This document shows positions 33,238 to 42,751 of a stretch of 64,000 nt of DNA, piece after piece. Each line of letters opens with the position of its first letter. Position 1 is the first letter of the stretch. The DNA lies in the NCBI RefSeq assembly GCF_000760735.1, contig NZ_JMEX01000005.1, positions 1,385,391 through 1,449,390 on the forward strand, in the 5' to 3' direction. The DNA comes from Rhodococcoides fascians A44A (GTDB lineage: Bacteria > Actinomycetota > Actinomycetes > Mycobacteriales > Mycobacteriaceae). The position numbers and the translations under genes are program-made. The notes under the pieces are model-generated. The model searched no databases, had not been told where the DNA came from, and was given only the letters and a program-made list of their open reading frames with translations.

Positions 33238-34098
33238 ATGGACAGCCCGTTCGAGCCCGCACTGCCTATGGAGAGAAGGATCCTCGCTCGGTCGCTCGAA
33301 CAACTCCGCCGTCAGGCAGGAATGGACATGGTTTTCGGAGGTCCGGTGCACCGGGGTGCAGCGGCGATGGAGATCACCGATCTGACCGGAGTGCGTACCC
33401 GGTCCGCTGTGAACCTCGTCGTCCGCAACGGGGAAGGACTCGGCGGCAAAGCGCTACGGCTCGCTCGCCCGGTCTCGGTGGCAGACTACTTCTCTGCTCA
33501 GGGAATCACGCACGTCTACGACCACGCGGTTCGGCCGGAGGCCATCGAAACTCTCGCCGCACTTCCGATAGTCGTCGATCGCACGCCACGAATACTGGTG
33601 TACCTTGCTGCTCGCACCCATGTGCCACTGGGTGATCGATGGTTCGACAGCTTCACCCCGTTCATCAGGCGTCTCGAGCGCGACATCGCTGTCGAGGACG
33701 AAGTTTCTCGCCGGATGAGTGTGCTCAGGACGCGCACCCCGGCCGACCAGCCTGCTCTCAGTCGCGCCGACATGTGCGACATAGCAAGGGAACTCACAGA
33801 ACTTGCTGTGGCTGTCGAAGACGACGTCCTACGCAGGCGCATCGAGGCGATCGGCAACCGGTTCGCACCGATCGAGATGTCGATTGAGGGCGGCGCACCC
33901 CCGATGACGCTCCGTCCTCGCGAAATCGACGTTCTCACAGAGATTGCACGCGGTTCCAGCAACAAGGATGTCGGCGAGGCCTTGGGGCTTCTCCCCAACA
34001 CCGTCAAGTCCTATCTCAAAAGCGCGATGCGCAAGCTGCACGCCGGCAACCGCATGCAGGCCGTGCTGATCGCGCGCGAGCGTGGTCTCATCCGCTGA
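33238..34098 (+). CDS. LuxR family transcriptional regulator with GAF-like sensor
   Basis: A 286-residue regulator. The C-terminal LuxR/FixJ helix-turn-helix starts TLRPREIDVLTEIARGSSNK and continues PNTVKSYLKSAMRKL (about 222-270). The N-terminal 170 residues have a GAF-like character (RSAVNLVVRNGEGLGGKAL), as in helix-turn-helix regulators of fatty/aromatic acid catabolism in actinobacteria. ATG 33238 follows GAGGAGGT by seven bases. It diverges from the ligase operon and precedes MHS and nitronate monooxygenase-like genes; boxes on both sides suggest it controls both units. Confidence 0.87.
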   Translation: MDSPFEPALPMERRILARSLEQLRRQAGMDMVFGGPVHRGAAAMEITDLTGVRTRSAVNLVVRNGEGLGGKALRLARPVSVADYFSAQGITHVYDHAVRPEAIETLAALPIVVDRTPRILVYLAARTHVPLGDRWFDSFTPFIRRLERDIAVEDEVSRRMSVLRTRTPADQPALSRADMCDIARELTELAVAVEDDVLRRRIEAIGNRFAPIEMSIEGGAPPMTLRPREIDVLTEIARGSSNKDVGEALGLLPNTVKSYLKSAMRKLHAGNRMQAVLIARERGLIR

Positions 34099-34105
34099 CG
34101 GAACT

Positions 34106-34150
34106 ACCCTCGAAAGGGGTTACGGGAGAACGTGACCCACTTTCGGGGGT
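34106..34150. promoter_or_regulatory. second inverted pair of LuxR-associated boxes, before the MHS gene
   Basis: ACCCTCGAAAGGGGT (34106-34120, plus) and ACCCCCGAAAGTGGGT (34135-34150, minus strand) repeat the arrangement at 33130-33173. The pair lies just after the LuxR stop and 89 bases before the MHS start. Confidence 0.6.
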
Positions 34151-34238
34151 TCTCCGTCGATGTAACGACGCTCACACTTCTTCTCGTACACAGCCCGTCG
34201 GTTATCGGACCGCCCGGGCCCGTCGAGCAGGAGATCTC

Positions 34239-35585
34239 ATGTCCAGAATCATCGACCCGGTAGGCGCACCCCCTGCCACCCCCATGCGCCGCGTCGCGAT
34301 AGCGAGCTGCACCGGCACCACGATCGAGTTCTACGATTTCTTCATCTACGGCACGGCAGCGGCTCTGGTATTTCCGAAAGTCTTCTTCCCGGCACTCGGC
34401 ACCGCGGCCGGCACAGTCGCCTCGTTTGCCACCTTTGCGGTGGCGTTCGTTGCACGTCCACTCGGCGCGGCGATTTTCGGACACTTCGGCGACAGAATCG
34501 GCCGAAAGAAGACTCTGATCAGCACCCTGCTGCTCATGGGCATCGCCACCGTTCTCATCGGTTGTATCCCCAGCGCATCCTCCATCGGGATCGCAGCGCC
34601 GATAATTCTGGTTGTGCTCCGTGTCGCGCAGGGTCTTGCCGTCGGCGGTGAGTGGGCCGGTGCAACCCTGTTGGCAACCGAGTACGCCCCGAAAGAGAAA
34701 CGAGGACTCTATGCTCTGTTTCCGCAACTCGGCCCATCGCTCGCGTTCGTTCTTTCCAGCGGCACATTCTTGATCGTCAACCTGTTCGTCGGTGAGACCT
34801 CGAGCGCCTTCCTCGACTACGGCTGGCGAATCCCGTTCTTGGCCAGCGCTCTTCTCGTCCTGATCGGACTTTACGTTCGCCTGAAGGTCGAAGAAACCCC
34901 CATGTTCGCCCGTCAGGCGCCGCGCCGAGGATCGGCGACCGGGCCGCTGATCGGCGTGTTCAAGAATCAGCCGCGCGAACTGTTGCTCGCTGCAGGCGCG
35001 CTGTCCATGATGTTTGCATTCTTCTACATCGGGACCGCCTACCTCACGTCGTACGGCACCTCCATTCTCGGCCTGAGCCGAACCGCCGTCCTGTCCCTGG
35101 GGCTGCTCGCCGCTCTCGTATTCGCGGCGGCCACCGCGCTCGCGGCCGCGTTCTCGGACCGTGTCGGACGCCGCAGGATGGTGCTGGGATCGTGCGTGCT
35201 GTCGATTCCCGGGGGTTTGTTGTTGTTCCCGCTCATAGACATCGGATCGCCGGTGGCATTCTTTGCCGGTCTGACCCTTGCGCTGGTCGTGATGGGCATC
35301 TCGTACGGCCCCGCCGGTGCGCTGCTGCCGGAGATGTTCAAGACCGAGTATCGATACACCGGTGCAGGCATGGCCTACGCCATCGCGGGAGTCGTCGGCG
35401 GTGGTACCGCCCCGACGCTGGCTGCTGAACTGGCAAGTCGCCACGGAAGTCACGCAGTGGGGTGGATGCTCGCAGGTTTCGGCGTCCTGAGCCTTCTGTG
35501 CGCTGCGTTCCTTCCGGAAACCCGCAATCGCGCAATGGAACAGGACTCCTGTTCAGGGCTGCCTCCACGTTCTGCACACGTATAG
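34239..35585 (+). CDS. MFS transporter, MHS family
   Basis: A 448-residue 12-helix symporter. Signature segments: GTTIEFYDFFIYGTAAALVF (near residue 27), ARPLGAAIFGHFGDRIGRKK, RVAQGLAVGGEWAGA and YTGAGMAYAIAGVVGGGTAP. MHS proteins import carboxylates, shikimate or betaines with protons; the operon context with an acyl-CoA ligase and crotonase suggests an aromatic or branched acid. The C-terminal tail is soluble and short. A truncated paralogue remains at 28074-28304. Confidence 0.9.
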   Translation: MSRIIDPVGAPPATPMRRVAIASCTGTTIEFYDFFIYGTAAALVFPKVFFPALGTAAGTVASFATFAVAFVARPLGAAIFGHFGDRIGRKKTLISTLLLMGIATVLIGCIPSASSIGIAAPIILVVLRVAQGLAVGGEWAGATLLATEYAPKEKRGLYALFPQLGPSLAFVLSSGTFLIVNLFVGETSSAFLDYGWRIPFLASALLVLIGLYVRLKVEETPMFARQAPRRGSATGPLIGVFKNQPRELLLAAGALSMMFAFFYIGTAYLTSYGTSILGLSRTAVLSLGLLAALVFAAATALAAAFSDRVGRRRMVLGSCVLSIPGGLLLFPLIDIGSPVAFFAGLTLALVVMGISYGPAGALLPEMFKTEYRYTGAGMAYAIAGVVGGGTAPTLAAELASRHGSHAVGWMLAGFGVLSLLCAAFLPETRNRAMEQDSCSGLPPRSAHV

Positions 35586-35616
35586 ATCGATCTGATTCCG
35601 AGCGAAAATCGATTGA

Positions 35617-36615
<999 letters not shown>

Positions 36616-36644
36616 CGTACGATCCGGCCGCGGCGTGATTCGAG

Positions 36645-38141
36645 TCAGCGAGAACTTTTCATGTCGATTTTGTAGTAGGCAATTTTGCGATACAGAGTTG
36701 CCCTGCTCATTCCGAGGCGTTCGGCGGCGTGCTGCATCGTCATCGGGCCGGTAGAGAGAAGGCGCACGATTTCGCCGCGCTCGAAGGCCTCGATGCTGGA
36801 CAGTCGACGGGTGGGGCCGGCCAGGATTTCGGTGGGTAGTACGTGTGTGTCGACCACATCGGAACGCCCGACCGCCCGAGTGATCGTCGACTTCAGTTCG
36901 GCGACGTCGTGCGGCCAGTCGTAGTTACGTAAAGCGCGTTCCGCTGCGTCCGTGAACTGAACGTCGCGGCCGCGCATCTCGCGGGCGAAGTGCCGGGCGA
37001 GGGGGAGGACGTCGTCGGGACGGTCCTGAAGGGCCGCGACGGAGACGACCGATCGGACGCGCCTGCGGAGAGCCGTCGGCACCGACTCGAGCCGTTCGGC
37101 CGTCATCGAAACAGGCATGCGCAGTACGTCGGATGCGAACAGCAGGCCGTCGAGATGCTCGGCGGCGTATGCGGGCAGGGCGTCGACGTCCCGGACGACG
37201 ATTGCGGTGTCCGGTCGACCGGCTTCGAACGACCACAGGTCGAGCCAGGTCTGCAGATCGTCCGGTTCCGGTGCGGATGCGACGAGGACGCGGTGCCGAG
37301 GAAACGCTGCTCGAGCGGATTGTTCGAGCAGCGTCGAACGTCCGCTGCTCGCCCGGCCGATCGCGGCGACGGCCATGCCGTCGTCCATCGCGGATCGTGC
37401 CTCGGCCACTGCCGTCGTCCACTCGGAACCGAGGTCTGCGACGGCGCGGCCCGCGGCGTGCACGATCCTGAAGAGGCCACGCCGCGTCGTCGGACGCGGC
37501 GTGTTCCCCGAACCGCGCGCCAGCATCGACGTGCGGATGGTGCTGGCCGCCGACCTGGCGAGCGTCAGCAGCAGATCACTCGACGTTCGCGCCCACGTCG
37601 TCAGGTTCACTGCGCCTTCCAGCCTGCCCGTGGCAGGGTCGACGACCGGTGCAGCGGCACAGGTGAAACCGGTCAGACTGTGCGAGTAGTGCTGCTCGGC
37701 TCTGACGAGGGTGGGTGCGATGTCGGCGAGCGCCAGACCGAGACCGTTGGTGCCCACCTCCCGCTCGGAGTAACCGAAGCCGGGAGCAAGATGCACCGCG
37801 TCGAGTGCACGCAGCAGAGCGTGATCGCCGCTGACCCTGCTCAGGACAACACCCTCGGCGTCCGTCAGCATCATGCCGACGGGTTCGCTGGACAACGTTC
37901 GGTGCAGATCGACGAGTACCTCGTTGCCGCACTCGTGGAACAGCGACTCCGGCGGTTCGGTGCCCGCGAACACCGGCTCCACGGCGTCGAGCGAGATTCC
38001 GTACCGCTCACTACGCAACCACGACGCACGTAGACGACCGGGCACCAGGGTGTCCGGTACGTCGTCGCGGCGGTTCAGGGCGGGGTGGTCGTCGATCACC
38101 GAAATCCTCGTGGTCGGGAGTGCGCACCGTCTCCGATGCAT
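36645..38141 (-). CDS. MimR/AcoR-type GAF-AAA-Fis activator
   Basis: A 498-residue activator. An N-terminal GAF region (about 60-210, with VGMMLTDAEGVVLSRVSGD and EREVGTNGLGLAL) precedes an AAA-like domain whose Walker A is relaxed (GRASSGRSTLLEQSA) and that lacks the sigma54-contacting GAFTGA loop, as in actinobacteria. A Fis-type helix-turn-helix ends the protein (MTMQHAAERLGMSRATLYRK). Such proteins activate the mimABCD propane/ketone monooxygenase operon in mycobacteria. ATG 38141 was chosen; an upstream ATG ten codons earlier is possible. It diverges from the amidohydrolase gene, with the dyad GTCTCA-GAT-TGAGAC between. Confidence 0.85.
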   Translation of the reverse strand: MHRRRCALPTTRISVIDDHPALNRRDDVPDTLVPGRLRASWLRSERYGISLDAVEPVFAGTEPPESLFHECGNEVLVDLHRTLSSEPVGMMLTDAEGVVLSRVSGDHALLRALDAVHLAPGFGYSEREVGTNGLGLALADIAPTLVRAEQHYSHSLTGFTCAAAPVVDPATGRLEGAVNLTTWARTSSDLLLTLARSAASTIRTSMLARGSGNTPRPTTRRGLFRIVHAAGRAVADLGSEWTTAVAEARSAMDDGMAVAAIGRASSGRSTLLEQSARAAFPRHRVLVASAPEPDDLQTWLDLWSFEAGRPDTAIVVRDVDALPAYAAEHLDGLLFASDVLRMPVSMTAERLESVPTALRRRVRSVVSVAALQDRPDDVLPLARHFAREMRGRDVQFTDAAERALRNYDWPHDVAELKSTITRAVGRSDVVDTHVLPTEILAGPTRRLSSIEAFERGEIVRLLSTGPMTMQHAAERLGMSRATLYRKIAYYKIDMKSSR

Positions 38142-38176
38142 GTGATCCAGATTACATAACAGAGGGACCATGCGAC

Positions 38177-38191
38177 GTCTCAGATTGAGAC
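38177..38191. promoter_or_regulatory. 6-3-6 inverted repeat, candidate MimR/AcoR activator site
   Basis: GTCTCA-GAT-TGAGAC, perfect, between the divergent activator and amidohydrolase genes, 86 bases upstream of the latter's ATG. Activators of this type often bind such dyads upstream of the target promoter. Confidence 0.55.
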
Positions 38192-38276
38192 AGCCAGGGC
38201 CTCGGCAGCCGGGGCGAGCGGACCTACCGTCGAAACTACGAACTGTGGCGCCAGTCACACGACGGAAGGGATCGAC

Positions 38277-39329
38277 ATGTACAAAAAGGGTGACGACAGC
38301 TTCTTCATCGTCGACGCGCACGTGGCGTTGTGGGATGCGCGCAAGGAGAACCAGCGCAACATCCACGGCAAGCAGTTCATCGACTGCTTCTACGACTATC
38401 ACCGCAACCTGTCACCGGAATCCGAGCTCTGGACGTACGACGAGTACCTCTACCAGGGCGGTGAACGCCTGATCAAAGACCTGTTCATCGACGGTTACGT
38501 CGACCACGCGATCTTCCAGCCGGCTCATCTGGGCGAGTTCTACGTGAACGGATTCGGCCAGACCGAGGAAGCGTGGGCGCTGACCCAGAAGCATTCCGAC
38601 ATCTTGACGTACAACCACAATTTCGATCCTCGCAACGGCGAGGCGGGTCTCGATCAGCTACGGGCCGATGCCGAGCGATTCGGCCTGAAAGGCGTGAAGC
38701 TCTACACCGCCGAGTGGAACGGTGATTCCCGCGGATACAAGCTCGACGACGACTGGACGCGCCGCTACCTCGAGGTGTGCCGTGAACTCGGAATCACCAA
38801 CATCCACGTCCACAAAGGTCCGACGATCAGGCCGCTCGACCGCGACGCCTTCGATGTCGCCGATGTCGACCACATCGCGACCGACTTCACCGATCTGAAC
38901 TTCGTCGTCGAACACTGCGGGCTTCCGCGGCTGGAGGACTTCTGCTGGATCGCGACCCAGGAACCGAACGTGCATGCCGGACTCGCCGTCGCCATGCCCT
39001 TCATGCACACCAGGCCGAAGTACTTCGCTCAGATCATCGGAGAACTTCTGTACTGGCTCGGCGAAGATCGCATCCAGTTCTCCTCCGACTACGCCTTGTG
39101 GACCCCGAGGTGGCTGATCGAGGCATTCGTCGAATTCCAGATCCCCGACGAGTTGAGCGAGTATCCGCAGATCACCCTGGACCAGAAGAAGAAGATCCTC
39201 GGCCTGAACGCCGCGAAGATGTACGACATTCCGGTCCCGGAGGATCTCCGTCTAGCCGACGCCGATGAGACGGAGACCGGACCCCGCGGCGCAGAACAAG
39301 CCGCCGACGAGCATCTGGTGGGTGCGTAG
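38277..39329 (+). CDS. amidohydrolase-2 family protein of the propane-monooxygenase type cluster
   Basis: A 350-residue amidohydrolase (TIM barrel, metal dependent). VDAHVALWDARKENQ (13-27), KQFIDCFYDYHRNLSP, IHVHKGPTIRPLDRDAFDVAD and FSSDYALWTPRW are the segments I recall from the amidohydrolases encoded with propane monooxygenase (prm/mim) operons. In those operons it may aid assembly or act on an intermediate; its catalytic role is unproved. Metal ligands appear as His15, His in HVHKGP, His in VVEHCG and Asp in SSDY. Start ATG 38277 follows GGAAGGG. It is followed after two bases by the DUF59 gene. Confidence 0.85.
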   Translation: MYKKGDDSFFIVDAHVALWDARKENQRNIHGKQFIDCFYDYHRNLSPESELWTYDEYLYQGGERLIKDLFIDGYVDHAIFQPAHLGEFYVNGFGQTEEAWALTQKHSDILTYNHNFDPRNGEAGLDQLRADAERFGLKGVKLYTAEWNGDSRGYKLDDDWTRRYLEVCRELGITNIHVHKGPTIRPLDRDAFDVADVDHIATDFTDLNFVVEHCGLPRLEDFCWIATQEPNVHAGLAVAMPFMHTRPKYFAQIIGELLYWLGEDRIQFSSDYALWTPRWLIEAFVEFQIPDELSEYPQITLDQKKKILGLNAAKMYDIPVPEDLRLADADETETGPRGAEQAADEHLVGA

Positions 39330-39331
39330 CC

Positions 39332-40039
39332 GTGCCGGACATCAGAGAAGCTGCGGCGCTGGAGGCACTCGGGGCGGTCGTCGATCCCGAGCTCGACCAG
39401 CCCATCACCGATCTCGATTTCGCACAGTCCGTCACCGTGTCGGGCGAGGGTGACGTAGTGGTGCACTTGCGGCTTCCGACGTCGTTCTGCGCGCCCAACT
39501 TCGCGTATCTGATGGCCTCGGATGCGAAAGACGTTCTGACGACGCTCGAGTGGACCGCGCAGGTCACCGTCGAACTCGACGATCACCATGATTCGGCGAT
39601 CATCAACGCCGGTCTCGCCGCCGATGCGGGCTATCGCGGTACGTTCGCCCACGAAGCCGAGGACGATCTGGAAGAGCTCCGGACGACCTTTCAGCGGAAG
39701 GCCCACGTCGCGGCGATGGAGCGGTGCCTGACGGCGCTTCTGCGGAGGGATCCGTCACGCGACATGCGTGAGATGGGCACTGTTCTGCTGGGTGAGCTGC
39801 CCGAAGACGAGACGACCCATGCATTGCTGCGGCGACGAAGCACCATCGGACTGCCGACGACTCCGGACAGCCTGGTGATGGTCGATCACGAGGGAAACGA
39901 CTATGCCCAGATCGACGTACCGCTTGCCTTGCGACGTGCACGGTCGACGCGCATCTCGATCGACGGCAATGCGCACTTCTGCCGAGGGTTGCTTCGGACC
40001 CGCTACGACGACCCCGATCGCACCACTGTCAACGCTTGA
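39332..40039 (+). CDS. DUF59 / PaaD-like Fe-S assembly protein
   Basis: A 235-residue protein. The N-terminal 95 residues form a DUF59 (MIP18/PaaD) domain with the DPEL motif (18-21) and a Cys in LPTSFCAPNF (Cys53, T-x-x-C type), used in loading iron-sulfur or di-iron clusters. The C-terminal 130 residues form an added region without known domain. DUF59 proteins accompany prm/mim propane monooxygenases. It starts at GTG 39332, two bases after the amidohydrolase stop, so the two are translationally coupled. The hydroxylase it would mature is not in the window. Confidence 0.82.
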   Translation: MPDIREAAALEALGAVVDPELDQPITDLDFAQSVTVSGEGDVVVHLRLPTSFCAPNFAYLMASDAKDVLTTLEWTAQVTVELDDHHDSAIINAGLAADAGYRGTFAHEAEDDLEELRTTFQRKAHVAAMERCLTALLRRDPSRDMREMGTVLLGELPEDETTHALLRRRSTIGLPTTPDSLVMVDHEGNDYAQIDVPLALRRARSTRISIDGNAHFCRGLLRTRYDDPDRTTVNA

Positions 40040-40060
40040 AACCCCGTTAAGGACGAGAAC

Positions 40061-41095
40061 ATGAGCACGATGAGAGCTGTACAGGTTGTGGGATACCACG
40101 ACAAACTGCAGATGACGGAGCTCCCGATTCCAACGCCCACAGGACCTTTCGATGTCATCGTGAAGATCGGCGGCGCCGGGGTGTGCCGAACCGACCTGCA
40201 CATCCTCGAAGGGCAGTGGGCAGAGAAATCGAACGTACAGCTGCCGTACACGATCGGTCACGAGAACGCGGGATGGGTGCACGCGGTCGGGTCCGCCGTC
40301 ACCAACGTCGCCGAAGGCGACAAGGTGATCGTCCACCCGCTGATCACGTGCGGACTGTGCCGCGCCTGCCGATCCGGGGACGACGTGCACTGCGAATTCA
40401 ATCAGTTCCCCGGAATCGACACCAACGGTGGATACGCCGAGTACCTGAAGACGTCCGCGCGAAGCGTCGTCAAGATCGACGACTCTCTCGAACCCGCCGA
40501 CGTCGCGGCCCTCGCCGACGCAGGCCTGACGGCATATCACGCGGCAGCCAAGGCGTCGAAGCACCTGACGCCACGTGACAAGGTGGTTGTCATCGGTGCA
40601 GGAGGCCTGGGGCACATCGGTATTCAGGTACTGAAATCGCTGACGGCCGCGGAGATCGTCGTCGTCGACCGCAACCAGGCGGCAGTCGAACTGGCCACAT
40701 CTATCGGGGCTGATCACGGCATCGTCGCCGACGGCACCCACATCGAGCAGGTGCTGGACCTGACGAACGGCAACGGCGGCGAAGCCGTCATCGACTTCGT
40801 CGGCGAAGGCGGCGCGACGAAGGAAGGCGTGGCGATGCTGCGCGGCGCCGGCAACTACTACGTCGTCGGATACGGCGAGAACATCGACGTCCCCACCATC
40901 GACATCGTGTCCTCCGAGATCAACATCATCGGTAACCTGGTGGGGTCCTACAACGACCTGTGCGACCTGATGGCCTTGGCTGCTCGGGGATCGGTGGTGT
41001 TGCACACCGCGAAGTACACGCTCGACGACTTCCAAAGTGCCATCGACGATCTCGATGCCGGTGCCATCCGCGGCCGTGCGATCCTCACCCCCTGA
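40061..41095 (+). CDS. NAD(P)-dependent zinc alcohol dehydrogenase
   Basis: A 344-residue medium-chain dehydrogenase. Catalytic zinc ligands Cys42 and His67-Glu68 (IGHENAG) and the four structural-zinc cysteines 97, 100, 103 and 111 are all present. The NAD(P) loop is VIGAGGLGHIG. It should oxidise a secondary or primary alcohol; in prm/mim clusters the corresponding enzyme oxidises 2-propanol or 1-propanol made by the monooxygenase. Here it is in the same run as amidohydrolase and DUF59, followed by an ABM protein. Length and motifs are complete. Confidence 0.9.
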   Translation: MSTMRAVQVVGYHDKLQMTELPIPTPTGPFDVIVKIGGAGVCRTDLHILEGQWAEKSNVQLPYTIGHENAGWVHAVGSAVTNVAEGDKVIVHPLITCGLCRACRSGDDVHCEFNQFPGIDTNGGYAEYLKTSARSVVKIDDSLEPADVAALADAGLTAYHAAAKASKHLTPRDKVVVIGAGGLGHIGIQVLKSLTAAEIVVVDRNQAAVELATSIGADHGIVADGTHIEQVLDLTNGNGGEAVIDFVGEGGATKEGVAMLRGAGNYYVVGYGENIDVPTIDIVSSEINIIGNLVGSYNDLCDLMALAARGSVVLHTAKYTLDDFQSAIDDLDAGAIRGRAILTP

Positions 41096-41119
41096 CCTCG
41101 TCAACGCATAGGAGCTTTC

Positions 41120-41443
41120 ATGATCTTCATCGTCGTCAAGTTCGAGACCAAGCCCGATTGGACCGAGCGCTGGCCGGAGCACGTGGCCGAGTTCACCGCA
41201 GCAACACGCGCCGAGGAAGGCAATCTGTGGTTCGAATGGTCACGCAGCCTGGAAGAGCCGAACGTCTACGTCCTCGTCGAGGCATTCCGCGACGGTGACG
41301 CAGGTGGAGCGCACGTGAACAGCGATCACTTCAAGAAGGCCGTCGAAGAACTGCCGAAGGGACTCGCCTCCACTCCGAAGATCATCAGCGAAACCATCGG
41401 CGCCACCGGCTGGGGCGAGATGGGTGAAATGAAGGTCGGCTGA
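41120..41443 (+). CDS. ABM-domain protein (putative quinol monooxygenase family)
   Basis: A 107-residue ferredoxin-like dimeric alpha+beta-barrel protein. It has the strand MIFIVVKFETKPDW, the conserved NLWFEWSRSLEEPNVYVLVEAF core and helix HVNSDHFKKAVEEL of antibiotic biosynthesis monooxygenases. Such proteins are cofactor-independent oxygenases of quinols or anthrones, or heme-degrading relatives. It closes the operon led by the amidohydrolase; a strong hairpin follows. Confidence 0.82.
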   Translation: MIFIVVKFETKPDWTERWPEHVAEFTAATRAEEGNLWFEWSRSLEEPNVYVLVEAFRDGDAGGAHVNSDHFKKAVEELPKGLASTPKIISETIGATGWGEMGEMKVG

Positions 41444-41449
41444 CCGAGA

Positions 41450-41485
41450 CCCTCGGTGGTGCACACGGTCGTGCATCACCGAGGG
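41450..41485. terminator. strong bidirectional hairpin between convergent operons
   Basis: CCCTCGGTGGTGCAC pairs with GTGCATCACCGAGGG at 14 of 15 positions, with a 6-base loop. It lies between the ABM gene and the convergent flavin reductase, and serves as terminator for both. Confidence 0.7.
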
Positions 41486-41499
41486 GTGGTCGTACCGAA

Positions 41500-41988
41500 T
41501 CAGCGCAGCGCGTGAAACGCGGAGCGGTAGAACACCAACGGCGAGCGATCACCGACCGCTGCGTCGAGCTGGTGAACCTCTCCGACCACCAGATCATGAT
41601 CGCCCAGCCGCTGCACCGATGTGATCGTGCAGTCGATCCATCCGTGCACCCCGTCGAGAACGGGACTTCCACTCGGCGACGGTTCCCATGTGACTCCGTC
41701 GAACTTGTCGCCTCCGGAACGGGAGAATGCCCGGCACACATCGACTTGATCGTGGGACAGGATGTTCGCGCAGAATCGTCCTGTAGCAGCGATTCTCGGG
41801 AATGTCGTGGAGGTGTGCGCGACGAAGAACGCCACCAGTGGCGGGTCCAGCGACACCGAAGCGAACGATCCGACGGCCAGCCCGATGGGAGTGTTCTCGG
41901 ACCCGAGCGAGGTCACGACCACCACCCCGGTGCTGAATTCGCCGAGCACCGTGCGGAAGTGGGTGGGGTCGACAGCGGTGTCGTTCAT
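41500..41988 (-). CDS. flavin reductase (HpaC/HsaB-like) domain protein
   Basis: A 162-residue FMN-binding split-barrel reductase. The segment FSTGVVVVTSLGSENTPIGL, followed by AVGSFASVSLDPPLVAF, SRSGGDKFDGVTWEP and VVGEVHQLDA are typical of HpaC-type flavin reductases that supply FMNH2/FADH2 to partner monooxygenases. Last gene of the operon with LLM, SRPBCC and VOC-like genes, and it overlaps the VOC-like gene stop. It likely serves the LLM monooxygenase and perhaps the HsaA-type monooxygenase at 44938. Confidence 0.9.
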   Translation of the reverse strand: MNDTAVDPTHFRTVLGEFSTGVVVVTSLGSENTPIGLAVGSFASVSLDPPLVAFFVAHTSTTFPRIAATGRFCANILSHDQVDVCRAFSRSGGDKFDGVTWEPSPSGSPVLDGVHGWIDCTITSVQRLGDHDLVVGEVHQLDAAVGDRSPLVFYRSAFHALR

Positions 41989-42332
41989 GAGAGTCCCTGG
42001 CTGGTAGAGGAATATGCGACGACGGTGAGGCCCGCCGGCGTGGTCAACGGAAGGCGCGCCTCGTGCCCGCCGACCGTGGGTTCGCCGACCGCCCACCCCA
42101 GACGTGCCGCCTCGCGTGCGACGGCGTCGAGATCGCCGGTCTTGGCGAGCAGGGACCACGAAGGCCCCTGCTCGTCGGACAGACTGAGTCCGGGAAACAC
42201 CGCCCACGCAGCGCCGTCGGAGAACGAGGCCGGGCCGAAGATGTCGGTCAGGTCGCGGTGAGCAGCCGCCCAGTGATCGGCCGAGTGCATCACCGTGACC
42301 TTCTCGAACAAATTCGTCAACGATTTGCTCAC
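41985..42332 (-). CDS. small protein resembling a single VOC/glyoxalase-like domain
   Basis: A 115-residue protein with GTG start at 42332, overlapping both neighbouring stops and starts (GTGA and ATGA). It has the pattern of one glyoxalase-like alpha/beta half: GAAWAVFPGLSLSDEQGPSWSLLAK then DLDAVAREAARLGWAVGEPTVGGHEARLPLTTPAGLTVVAY. VOC enzymes bind divalent metals with conserved His/Glu; few are visible here, so it may be a non-catalytic half-domain or a weak homologue. Function in the flavin monooxygenase operon is unknown. Confidence 0.55.
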   Translation of the reverse strand: MSKSLTNLFEKVTVMHSADHWAAAHRDLTDIFGPASFSDGAAWAVFPGLSLSDEQGPSWSLLAKTGDLDAVAREAARLGWAVGEPTVGGHEARLPLTTPAGLTVVAYSSTSQGLS

Positions 42333-42745
42333 GATGCGGCCACGCGAGCGACTTCGTCCAGTGCGCGCTGGTAGATCTCGCCGATTCCGGTCTCGAGCTG
42401 CGATTCGAGGGCAGCCGGATCGTCACCGGCAGCGGTGAACTCGGCGTCCCACGAGACGACGGATCCGTTCGCGGTGGCGTCGACGCGGATGGTGGAGGTG
42501 TACTTCGCGAGCGGAAGTGGCCCGTCGATGTATTCGTAGGTGTACGTACGGGAGTCGTCGTCGTGGGACACGATCCGCTCCCGGGCGGGATTGCCGTCGG
42601 TGAAGACGACGTGTCGTACCTCGCCGTCGAGCCTCGACGTGTCCAGTGAAGGAATCCAGTTCGCGGCGCCGGCCGGGTCACCGACCACGGCCCACACCGA
42701 TTCCGCGGACTGCGAGTACTCCTGGCGCACAGACACCGATGCCAT
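42329..42745 (-). CDS. SRPBCC family protein
   Basis: A 138-residue START/SRPBCC-fold (polyketide cyclase/dehydrase-like) protein: YSQSAESVWAVVGDPAGAANW opens the fold, then RERIVSHDDDSRTYTYEYIDGPLPL, SWDAEFTAAGDDPA and a C-terminal helix EIYQRALDEVARV. The helix-grip fold binds hydrophobic ligands. With LLM and flavin reductase it may bind the monooxygenase product or substrate. It lies six bases after the LLM stop. Confidence 0.8.
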   Translation of the reverse strand: MASVSVRQEYSQSAESVWAVVGDPAGAANWIPSLDTSRLDGEVRHVVFTDGNPARERIVSHDDDSRTYTYEYIDGPLPLAKYTSTIRVDATANGSVVSWDAEFTAAGDDPAALESQLETGIGEIYQRALDEVARVAAS

Positions 42746-42751
42746 GTCCGA

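Noticed and set aside
34104..35453. Long antisense frame across the MHS gene
   Set aside because: It is highly charged (Arg/Glu/Gln), typical of an antisense shadow of a membrane protein gene; the plus-strand frame is an MHS transporter.
36645..38141. Possible sigma54-dependent activation by the MimR-like protein
   Set aside because: The GAFTGA loop is absent, and actinobacteria lack sigma54; activation must be by another mechanism.
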